NCBI RefSeq assembly: GCF_000156175.1
Contig: NZ_GG692710.1
Location: forward strand, 856,778-920,777
DNA from: Collinsella intestinalis DSM 13280
GTDB lineage: Bacteria > Actinomycetota > Coriobacteriia > Coriobacteriales > Coriobacteriaceae
Length of the DNA: 64,000 nucleotides
Reading direction: 5' to 3'
Under the pieces are notes generated by a model. It was given only the letters and a program-made list of their open reading frames with translations. It was not told where the DNA came from and made no database searches. Made by a program: the position numbers and the translations under genes. Every line of letters starts with the position of its first letter. Position 1 is the stretch's first letter. Below are positions 57,552 to 64,000 of this stretch, one piece after another.

Positions 57552-57890
57552 CTTCCTTCCCTTCACCTGATTGCGAGCATTGCCCCCACGATAATGGCCG
57601 TCATTCGCCATCGATCGATAAATGCTCGCATTTTTACTGCCCCATCAGCTATGGGTCAGATAAATCGGGATTCGGGTCACAATATGCTCTCCTCCTCTCC
57701 TTCCCCCTCTCGATCACCTGCTGTCCATAGCTAATATTTAACCAGGTAGGATGTATCAGTGAGCATATGCCCGGCTGTTCTGAGAAAAATGTAAGTTCCG
57801 CCAGTGTTGATAATTATTCCGTCAGCGGATAAATCTGGTCAGATTGTTTCGAGTATTTTTCAGACCCCTATTCTCGGCTTGCAATTACAT
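57552..57890. other. AT-rich non-coding stretch upstream of the SARP gene
   Basis: About 340 bases noticeably richer in A+T than the neighbours, with no credible reading frame. It holds ATCGATCGAT at about 57610-57619. Probably the promoter region of the minus-strand regulator gene. Confidence 0.5.
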
Positions 57891-57920
57891 AAAAAAGCGA
57901 CCCCCAAAAACGGAGGTCGC
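57891..57920 (-). terminator. Terminator of nagB
   Basis: GCGACC (57897-57902) / GGTCGC (57915-57920) with extra inner pairing, followed on the minus strand by six Ts. Confidence 0.85.
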
Positions 57921-57946
57921 AATCTCGTCGATATGTCGGCGGGCGC

Positions 57947-58675
57947 TTACTTGCACAGGGAAAGAGCGGCCTCGTCGGCGATGACCACGCAGTTGGGGTG
58001 CAGCTGCAGGATGGAAGCGGGGCAGGAAGGCTGAATGGGCCCGAAGCACATGTCGTGCACGGCCTGGGCCTTCTTCTCACCGTTGGCGACGACGAGCACC
58101 ATGTAGGCGTTCATGATCGTCTGGATGCCCATGGTATAGGCCTGACGGGGCACATCCTCGATGTTGTCGAACAGGCGGCTGTTCGCCTCGATCGTGCTCT
58201 CGGTAAGATCGACGCAGTGCGTGCCCTTGGAGAAGCAGGTGTCGGGCTCATTGAAGCCGATGTGGCCGTTGTTGCCGATACCGAGAAGCTGCAGATCCGG
58301 GTAACCGGCCTCCTCGACAATACGGTCGTACTCGGAGCAGGCGGCCTCGGCATCGGGGTCGGAGCCATCCGGCACATGGGTGTTGGCCTGGTCGATGTTG
58401 ATGTGATCGAACAGGTTCTCCTTCATGAAGTAGTGGTAGCTCTGCGGGTCGTCGTGCGACAGGCCGCGGTACTCATCAAGGTTGTACGTGCTGACCTGGG
58501 AGAAATCTAGGTCGCCGGCCTCGTAGGCCTTGATGAGATTCTGATAGGTCCCAATGGGCGTGGAACCGGTGGCCAGGCCGAGAACGCAAGCGGGGTCCAT
58601 AACGACCTGAGCGGCGATGATGTTCGCCGCCTTACGGCTCATGTCCTCATAGTCGGTGGCGTGAATGATACGCAT
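57947..58675 (-). CDS. nagB: Glucosamine-6-phosphate deaminase
   Basis: 242-residue amino-sugar isomerase/deaminase that converts GlcN-6-P to Fru-6-P and ammonia. LGLATGSTPIGTYQNL is the phosphate loop, TYNLDEYRGL carries the catalytic Asp, and GIGNNGHIGFNEP carries the His/Glu relay. The length fits the short, non-allosteric form. It lies downstream of glmM and an EIIA gene, so aminosugar synthesis, uptake and breakdown genes sit together. Confidence 0.96.
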   Translation of the reverse strand: MRIIHATDYEDMSRKAANIIAAQVVMDPACVLGLATGSTPIGTYQNLIKAYEAGDLDFSQVSTYNLDEYRGLSHDDPQSYHYFMKENLFDHINIDQANTHVPDGSDPDAEAACSEYDRIVEEAGYPDLQLLGIGNNGHIGFNEPDTCFSKGTHCVDLTESTIEANSRLFDNIEDVPRQAYTMGIQTIMNAYMVLVVANGEKKAQAVHDMCFGPIQPSCPASILQLHPNCVVIADEAALSLCK

Positions 58676-58871
58676 GAAGCGCTCCTTTTCTCCGAGAGTT
58701 CATCTCGGTCCATGCGGGCCTCGTCGGCCGCAACCAACGTGAGAGCGCACCGTCCAGGGCGAGGGCGCGCACAGCTCGAAGACCCGCGGTGTCGAGGCCC
58801 CTGCCCGTCCACAGCGATTCGGGCGAGAATATGCCCGAACGTATTTATATTCGCCGCTCGCATTGAGAAAT

Positions 58872-58902
58872 GCAAGGCCCCCGGAAACACCGGGGGCCTT
58901 GC
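58872..58902 (-). terminator. Hairpin after the EIIA gene
   Basis: Stem CAAGGCCCCCGG (58873-58884) / CCGGGGGCCTTG (58890-58901), extended by one G-C pair; ATTTCTC follows on the minus strand. Confidence 0.75.
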
Positions 58903-58921
58903 GAGAAATCGTCTATTTGGA

Positions 58922-59419
58922 TTATCGGGAGCGTGCGACCAAGAGCTGACCGAGCTCTTCGACATCATCACCGACATTGCCCTTGATGCTGGCAAACTCG
59001 GCGGAATTGCAGATAAGGATCGGCACGGTCAAATCGTAGCCCTCTTTGGAGATGGCCTCGCGATCGAACTCGATGAGCACGTCACCGCGCTTCACGATAT
59101 CGCCGACAGCGGCGTTTACCTTGAAATGCCTGCCATCGAGTTTGACCGTCTCCAGGCCGACATGAATGAGCACGTCGAGCCCCTCCATCGTATGCACGGC
59201 GACGGCATGACCCGTGGGGAAGATTGCCTCGATCTTGCCATCGGACGGAGCGACCACGCGATCGCCCGTCGGCACCATGGCGACACCCTGGCCAAGCAGG
59301 CCCTTGGCAAACATCTGGTCCTCGACCTCGGAAAGCGGAATCACATGGCCGGCCATCGGGGCTGCGAGAGTCGTGGTGCGGGCGCCAACACCCAAAGTTT
59401 TGAAGAAGCTGGTGAACAT
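58922..59419 (-). CDS. crr: PTS glucose-type EIIA protein
   Basis: 165-residue single-domain EIIA of the Glc family. The phosphorylatable His is His86 (VLIHVGLETVKLDG), with the second active-site His71 in FPTGHAVAV. DGKIEAI and the FTSFFKTL start are typical. It would pass phosphate from HPr to an EIIBC partner (not in the window) or act in regulation. The ATG at 59419 follows GGGGG. It lies just after glmM on the same strand. Confidence 0.9.
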   Translation of the reverse strand: MFTSFFKTLGVGARTTTLAAPMAGHVIPLSEVEDQMFAKGLLGQGVAMVPTGDRVVAPSDGKIEAIFPTGHAVAVHTMEGLDVLIHVGLETVKLDGRHFKVNAAVGDIVKRGDVLIEFDREAISKEGYDLTVPILICNSAEFASIKGNVGDDVEELGQLLVARSR

Positions 59420-59487
59420 CAAACCCCCTGCAATAATCAGCACGCATTATTCTATCGCGAAGAGACGCGAACGAACAAACGGTCCGA

Positions 59488-60825
59488 CTAAGGCAGTTCG
59501 CGCTTCACAACTTCGACGATGGAATCAACGGCGTCTTGAGCTTCCTGCTGGGTCTCGGCCTCGGCCATAACGCGCACGAGCGGCTCGGTGCCGGAGGTGC
59601 GGACCAGGATGCGGCCGCGATCGCCCAGCTTTTCCTCGGCAGCTCGCACGGCCTCCCACACCGGCTGGCAGGAATCGAGCTCTGCCTTGCGCTCGCTGCG
59701 CACGTTCACGAGCACCTGCGGGAAGATCTTCACCGGGGCGCACAGCTGCGAGAGCGTCTCGCGCTCGGCGCGCAAGACCTCCATGATGCGCAGAGAGGTC
59801 ATGATGCCGTCGCCCGTGGTCTCGATATCGCCGAAGATGATATGACCGGACTGCTCGCCACCGAGGCTGTAGCCGTTCTCACGCATGCAGGCGGTGACGT
59901 ATTTGTCGCCGACGGCAGTCGTCTCGTAGCTCAGATTTGCACGATCGAAGGCCTTGAACAGACCGAGGTTGCTCATGACCGTGGGGACAACGGTGCCAGC
60001 GGCGAGGCGACCGTGCTTATGCAGGTAGGTGCCACACACATACAAGATCAGGTCACCGTCGACCAGGTTGCCGCGCTCATCCACGGCCAGGCAGCGGTCG
60101 GCGTCGCCATCGTAGGCAAAGCCGACATCCAAGCCCTGCTCCACAACATGGCGACGCAGGCGATCGATATGGGTGGAACCGCAATCCACGTTGATGTTGA
60201 AACCGTCAGGCGCATTGCTGATCACGCGGACATCGGCGCCGAGGGCGTCGAAGACGGGCTTGGCCACCGAGGACGCGGAGCCGTTGGCGCAGTCCAGGCC
60301 GATCTTCATACCCTGGAGGGAGAAGTTTGCGCTCGCGATGAGGTGAGCGATGTAGCGGTTGCGGCCCTGCATGTAGTCGACGGTACAGCCGATCTCGTCA
60401 CCGGTGGCGAAGGGAACCTCGCTCTTACCGTCGATGTAATCCTCGATGAGCCCGAGCACCTCCTCATCCATCTTGCAACCGTCGCCGTTCATGAGCTTGA
60501 TACCGTTGTCGGAATACGGGTTGTGGCTCGCCGAGATCATGATGCCGCAGTCGAAGCACCCGTCGATCGTCTCGTAGGCAACGCCGGGCGTGGGGATGAC
60601 GTGCAGCATGTACGCATCAGCGCCGGATGCAACCAGACCAGAGACCAAGCCGGACTCGAACATGTAGCTCGAACGGCGGGTGTCCTTGCCCACAACCACG
60701 CGGGCCTTGCGGCCCTGGCGCGCACCGTAATACCAGCCGACGAAACGGCCGATCTTGTAAGCATGCTCAACGGTGAGTACGACGCCCGCCTCTCCGCGGA
60801 AACCATCGGTGCCGAAATATTTCAT
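59488..60825 (-). CDS. glmM: Phosphoglucosamine mutase
   Basis: 445-residue enzyme that makes GlcN-1-P for peptidoglycan. YFGTDGFRG opens the protein, Ser100 in ISASHNPYSDNGIK is the phosphoserine, DGDADR binds metal, GGEQSGH is the sugar loop and RTSGTEPLVRVM the phosphate loop. The ATG at 60825 follows AAGGGA. It follows rplM-rpsI, an order seen in many Gram-positive-type genomes. Confidence 0.96.
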   Translation of the reverse strand: MKYFGTDGFRGEAGVVLTVEHAYKIGRFVGWYYGARQGRKARVVVGKDTRRSSYMFESGLVSGLVASGADAYMLHVIPTPGVAYETIDGCFDCGIMISASHNPYSDNGIKLMNGDGCKMDEEVLGLIEDYIDGKSEVPFATGDEIGCTVDYMQGRNRYIAHLIASANFSLQGMKIGLDCANGSASSVAKPVFDALGADVRVISNAPDGFNINVDCGSTHIDRLRRHVVEQGLDVGFAYDGDADRCLAVDERGNLVDGDLILYVCGTYLHKHGRLAAGTVVPTVMSNLGLFKAFDRANLSYETTAVGDKYVTACMRENGYSLGGEQSGHIIFGDIETTGDGIMTSLRIMEVLRAERETLSQLCAPVKIFPQVLVNVRSERKAELDSCQPVWEAVRAAEEKLGDRGRILVRTSGTEPLVRVMAEAETQQEAQDAVDSIVEVVKRELP

Positions 60826-60896
60826 AGCGTATCCCTTCGATATCACTCGCCCATCGCGTGGGCGGTTCACGTGTATGACGCAACTCACCATGGTAC

Positions 60897-60931
60897 AAAA
60901 AACGGGCCTGCCGAGAAACTCGACAGGCCCG
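60897..60931 (-). terminator. Terminator of rplM-rpsI
   Basis: CGGGCCTG (60903-60910) / CAGGCCCG (60924-60931) with an inner CGA/TCG pair, then six Ts on the minus strand. Confidence 0.9.
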
Positions 60932-60960
60932 AATCCATAGCGGAAACGTCTTGCGACAGA

Positions 60961-61356
60961 TTAGCGCTTGGAGAACTGAGGCGCGCGACGGGCCTTCTTG
61001 AGGCCGCACTTCTTGCGCTCGACGACGCGGGCGTCGCGGGTGAGGAAACCAGCGCGCTTGAGGTCGGCACGGTAGTCGCCAGCCTCGAGAAGAGCGCGGG
61101 CGATACCCAGACGCAGGGCGCCGGACTGACCGGTGATGCCGCCACCATCGCACAGGGCGATGACGTCGAAGGAACCGAGGGTGTCGGTCACCTTGAACGG
61201 GGCGAGGGCATCCTCAACGAGCTGATGACGGCCGAAGTACTCCTCGGCGTCACGCTTGTTGATGGTCACCTTACCGGTGCCGGGGACGATACGGACACGA
61301 GCAACGGCATTCTTGCGACGGCCGGTGCCGTAGTAAACAACGGTGTTCTCAGCCAT
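60961..61356 (-). CDS. rpsI: 30S ribosomal protein S9
   Basis: 131-residue small-subunit protein. [16 protein letters not shown] at the start, [19 protein letters not shown] in the middle and the basic tail ending [11 protein letters not shown] that reaches the P site. The ATG at 61356 uses the GGAGGG site overlapping the rplM stop. Confidence 0.98.
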   Translation of the reverse strand: MAENTVVYYGTGRRKNAVARVRIVPGTGKVTINKRDAEEYFGRHQLVEDALAPFKVTDTLGSFDVIALCDGGGITGQSGALRLGIARALLEAGDYRADLKRAGFLTRDARVVERKKCGLKKARRAPQFSKR

Positions 61357-61359
61357 CTT

Positions 61360-61803
61360 TTAGCCCTCCAGCTCGATCTTAACGGGGTTCTGAGCAGCGT
61401 GCGGATGCTCGGTGCCAGCGTAGACCTTGAGCTTGGTCAGCTGCTTGCGGCCGAGGGTCGTCTTGGGGAGCATGCCGCGAACAGCGCGCTCGATGACCTT
61501 CTCCGGGTGCTTCTCCATAGCCTGGCGGAAGGACTCCGCCTTGAGGCCGCCATTGTAGCCGGAGTGACGGTAGTAGGTCTTGTGGTCGGCCTTGTTACCG
61601 GTAAGCTGGACCTTATCGGCGTTGATGACAACCACGAAGTCACCACAGTCGGAGTTGGGCGTGAACTGGGGCTTGTTCTTGCCGCGCAGAATCTTGGCAA
61701 CCTGGGCAGCGAGACGGCCCAGCGTGGCGCCCTCGGCATCGATGAGGACCCAGTTGCGGGTAACCTCACCCTGCTTGGCGTAGTGAGTCGACTTAAGAAT
61801 CAC
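61360..61803 (-). CDS. rplM: 50S ribosomal protein L13
   Basis: 147-residue large-subunit protein. [19 protein letters not shown] and the [15 protein letters not shown] region are diagnostic. It starts with GTG at 61803 after a GGAGG site. Two-gene operon with rpsI. Confidence 0.97.
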   Translation of the reverse strand: MILKSTHYAKQGEVTRNWVLIDAEGATLGRLAAQVAKILRGKNKPQFTPNSDCGDFVVVINADKVQLTGNKADHKTYYRHSGYNGGLKAESFRQAMEKHPEKVIERAVRGMLPKTTLGRKQLTKLKVYAGTEHPHAAQNPVKIELEG

Positions 61804-61902
61804 TTTTCCTCCATGTACAGTACGTGTCTTAACAGAGTTTCACGGGGCTCTGGAAAGTAACCTGTCAATAATAACCCCTATATGCGGCAAGTCAAACGTT
61901 TT

Positions 61903-61937
61903 CCGCCGCCTGTGCAGAACTTCTGCACAGGCGGCGG
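61903..61937. repeat. 35-base perfect palindrome between the patatin gene and rplM
   Basis: CCGCCGCCTGTGCAGAA (61903-61919) is mirrored exactly at 61921-61937 around one C. There is no T-tract on the minus strand (AAAAC follows), so it is not a standard terminator of the lipase gene, which ends 49 bases upstream of it. Confidence 0.8.
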
Positions 61938-61985
61938 TCGGTTTGATCTGTTGTGAGGAAAAGGCCCTCATGCGGGCCGTGGCCC

Positions 61986-62858
61986 CTAACGTCCGACGAA
62001 CTCCCGTATCTCGCCCAAACGGTGCTTGGCCTCCTGACGACCCTGGATATAGAGATTCAGCAGCTTCTCGGTGTCGTGCTCGACATGGGCTACCTCGACT
62101 GGGACCGGCGGGGCAAGGACGAGGGCGCGGCCGGCGCGCTCATATTCCCAGATGTGCTCGCGCTGCTCGTTATACCGCTCGTGACGGTTCTCCATGGCTT
62201 CGAGCAAATAGGGGTACCCGGCGTACGCGGCGCGGGCAGCGCCCATCAGTCCGTACGGGCTCTTCTGGTAGGACCGATCCTGCGTGAGCACCACGATCGC
62301 ACGGTCGAAACCCGCATCCTCGAGCACCTGCTCGACTGGGACCGAATCCGCAGTGCCACCGTCGAGGTAGAGATGCCCATCGATCTCGACAGGCTTGGTC
62401 ACCAAGGGAAGCGAGGTCGAAGCACGCACGGCATCGATGTCCAAGGTCGCATCCCGAACGGGCAAGTACGCCGCAGTACCGAACACGATGTCCGTCGCGC
62501 AGGCGTACATCTCCATGGGGTTGGCAAAAAACGCCTCGTTGTCAAACGGATCGAGACGGTCTTGCACGTCGTTCAAGATGAAATCGTACCCGACCATCGA
62601 ACCCGTGGTCACGAGCGACTGGGCGCCCATGTAGCGAGGATCGTTGCAGAATGCGAGGTTGACGCGATTAACGCGCCCGATCTGCCGACTCTTATAGTTC
62701 AAGCCGTTAAGCGCTCCGGCAGACGTGCCGTAGCATGCCGCAACCTCGACGCCGTTTTCCATGAGAACGTCGAGCACACCCGCGGTGAACTCACCGCGGA
62801 AGCTACCGCCCTCCAAAACGATTGCAACCTTCCCAGCGTTTTTCGCCTTGTCCTGCAT
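61986..62858 (-). CDS. Patatin-like phospholipase
   Basis: 290-residue serine hydrolase. The oxyanion loop reads EGGSFRGEFTAGVLD (17-30, in place of the usual DGGG.RG), the nucleophile is Ser46 in GTSAGALNG, and Asp166 is in LDGGTADS, completing the Ser-Asp dyad. No signal peptide, so it is cytoplasmic or peripherally membrane-bound. It would hydrolyse phospholipids or lysophospholipids. The ATG at 62858 follows AAAGGAG. Single gene. Confidence 0.88.
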   Translation of the reverse strand: MQDKAKNAGKVAIVLEGGSFRGEFTAGVLDVLMENGVEVAACYGTSAGALNGLNYKSRQIGRVNRVNLAFCNDPRYMGAQSLVTTGSMVGYDFILNDVQDRLDPFDNEAFFANPMEMYACATDIVFGTAAYLPVRDATLDIDAVRASTSLPLVTKPVEIDGHLYLDGGTADSVPVEQVLEDAGFDRAIVVLTQDRSYQKSPYGLMGAARAAYAGYPYLLEAMENRHERYNEQREHIWEYERAGRALVLAPPVPVEVAHVEHDTEKLLNLYIQGRQEAKHRLGEIREFVGR

Positions 62859-62944
62859 CGGAGCTCCTTTCATTCTGAAGCCCTTGTACCCCATGGGCAC
62901 CGGAACATGAACGAATGTCCATCCAAATATGGAACGCCGATTTC

Positions 62945-63085
62945 AAAGTGTACGTTTTGGGGAAGGTTTTGCCTCTATTTCTGCGGCCTGCCACGTGTTC
63001 GTCCAACATAACCGCAGCTCACAATTCGCTCGATTTAGTTCGGAAGTGCTCGAGGCCTCAAAACCTTCCCCAAAACGTACACTTT
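62945..63085. repeat. 27-bp perfect inverted repeat upstream of ssrA
   Basis: Arms 62945-62971 and 63059-63085 are exact reverse complements and contain AAAGTGTACGTTTTGGGG. Between them are 87 bases with an inner pair CTGCGG / CCGCAG (about 62981 and 63012). Beyond the arms, CCTC and GAGG also pair after a small offset. The whole 453-base gap between the lipase gene and ssrA has no convincing reading frame. Confidence 0.85.
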
Positions 63086-63311
63086 ATCCCGATGTAGCGT
63101 GAATTTGACCCGCGCAGATCGCGGTTTCATGATTGGGCGCCTTCCGTGGTAGACTTTTCAACTACGGATTTGTGCCTCGGGCGCGATCCGCGTACTTTGA
63201 CAGGTCGTTGCCGCTTGCGGCACCAGAAAGAGGATTCGCCCTCGACCGGCATGGCGCGAATTGCGCTGATGAATGGTCTGGACTTGAGCGAATCCCAACG
63301 ACCACCCAAAA

Positions 63312-63678
63312 GGGGGCAACTGGTTTCGACACGATAGTTCTGAGAGAGGAAGCAGGCCGTGGTCTCCTCGCCACGTTAAACAGGGGTACTGTCAAAATGA
63401 ATTGACAAGAATTCTTCTTTTGAGCCCCAGCTGGCTCTCGCTGCTTAATATATAGCGGCGCGTCAACCCGGTGATTTCCCCGACACCGGCGCGACGTCAT
63501 TTTAGGGGAACGCTCCTTGGCACGTAATCGGTATGGCCAAGGCTAAGACTGAACCGGTTGGGACGCCGCGAGCGTGTCGCTCCGCGCAACGTGTCCGAGA
63601 CTAAATGAGTGACTGAGCCTGGAGATGCCGATCAGGGAACTTTCGTGGACCGGAGTTCGATTCTCCGTGCCTCCACCA
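63312..63678 (+). ncRNA. ssrA: tmRNA
   Basis: Transfer-messenger RNA for trans-translation rescue of stalled ribosomes. The 5' end GGGGGCA pairs with TGCCTCC at the 3' end before ACCA; the conserved GGTTTCGAC follows the 5' end and the T-arm is GGAGTTCGATTCTCC. The tag frame ends KNSSFEPQLALAA before TAA at about 63449; the exact resume codon is uncertain (GAC or AAG). Length is about 367 bases including encoded CCA. smpB is not in the window. Confidence 0.95.
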
Positions 63679-63688
63679 TAAGAGAATT

Positions 63689-63728
63689 GGGCGAACTGTT
63701 AACCATGATTGACGGTTCGCCCTTTGTT
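63689..63728 (+). terminator. Terminator of ssrA
   Basis: GGGCGAAC (63689-63696) / GTTCGCCC (63715-63722) with an 18-base loop, then TTTGTT. Confidence 0.85.
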
Positions 63729-64000
63729 ATCTGCATTCATCGCAGCAAACGTCGAGGCAGCGGCACGCCGTCTGCGATTTCTCGTTTCGCTTCACATGGG
63801 ACAATCAAAGCTCCGTGCACCGCGACAAAACTCGGTGCACCTCTCGACCATTTCCGTCAGGAAAAATAGTCGAAAAGTGCACCGAATTTCGAAAAGCGCT
63901 CCGAAGATTTGAGGACCGGCGGGCGGCGCGCTACGCAGTGCGACCTGTGGCTCGGGCGGCAAGGCAGCGCGACCTGCGGCGCGACGTTAGCTCAGGCTCG
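63729..64000. other. Non-coding end of window with short dyads
   Basis: No supported gene. GTGCACCG and CGGTGCAC pair around 63814-63840. A second imperfect dyad begins TCGACCATTT and ends ATAGTCGA (about 63845-63874). A GCGACCTG(T/C)GG block occurs twice near 63950-63980. Confidence 0.5.

Noticed and set aside
59536-61860. Long plus-strand open frame (774 codons) opposite glmM, rpsI and rplM
   Set aside because: It is antisense to three certain genes, has no ribosome site or domain, and is a by-product of GC-rich codon bias. The same applies to long antisense frames at 21642-23591, 26408-28108, 29248-30798 and 2665-4212.
63609-63869. Open frame of 86 codons overlapping the ssrA 3' end
   Set aside because: It begins inside the tmRNA, crosses the terminator and shows no ribosome site or recognisable protein features.

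Overview
The window looks like a chromosomal segment of a high-GC, Gram-positive-type anaerobe of the class Coriobacteriia, most likely a Collinsella relative. This rests on the GC-rich codon use, a type III glutamine synthetase, a DUF711 protein, PepD, a MurT/GatD cell-wall amidating enzyme and a Bacillus-like order of housekeeping genes. The genus is an inference from gene content; no search was run.

Layout. 1-6.3 kb: edge of an IS3-type transposase, a LURP-one-like protein, an MFS exporter, and an ABC importer with two tandem paralogous Tat/lipoprotein binding proteins. 6.6-14.8 kb: asnS, a tyrosine phosphatase, a two-component pair whose kinase lacks its ATPase domain, a MerR regulator, an MscS channel, and a PadR/membrane-protein pair. 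15.0-29.1 kb: a long minus-strand block (clpC-disA-ispD-ispF-cysS-rlmB-rae1-tRNAs-tuf-rpmG-tRNA-Trp-secE-nusG-rplK-rplA) that closely follows the Bacillus subtilis order with some genes missing. 29.2-41.2 kb: more minus-strand housekeeping genes (pepD, lysS with an added tRNA-binding domain, greA, tatA, veg-ispE, murI-rph-rdgB-dtd), then a small low-GC secreted-protein cassette.

41.4-49.6 kb: tRNA-Val, an iron alcohol dehydrogenase, a NusG-II protein, and a plus-strand five-gene cluster: two tandem TPR-like proteins, an FKBP isomerase, a small IorA-like iron-sulfur protein and a single-chain MurT-GatD fusion. 49.6-61.8 kb: bioY, glnN, DUF711, yhbY, a 1003-residue SARP-type regulator, nagB, a glucose-type EIIA, glmM, rpsI-rplM. 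61.9-64 kb: a patatin-like lipase, a large perfect inverted repeat, and tmRNA (ssrA).

Between the genes lies a dispersed family of short palindromic elements built on TCAATT and GGGGACAGG/GTCCC blocks. Most copies begin within a few bases of the stop codon of a minus-strand gene (cysS, lysS, pepD, murI, with a variant after rph). The other non-coding structures are a 20-23 nt repeat array upstream of the veg promoter, a 20-nt tandem repeat just after the alcohol dehydrogenase gene, and inverted repeats between ispF and ispD and next to ssrA.
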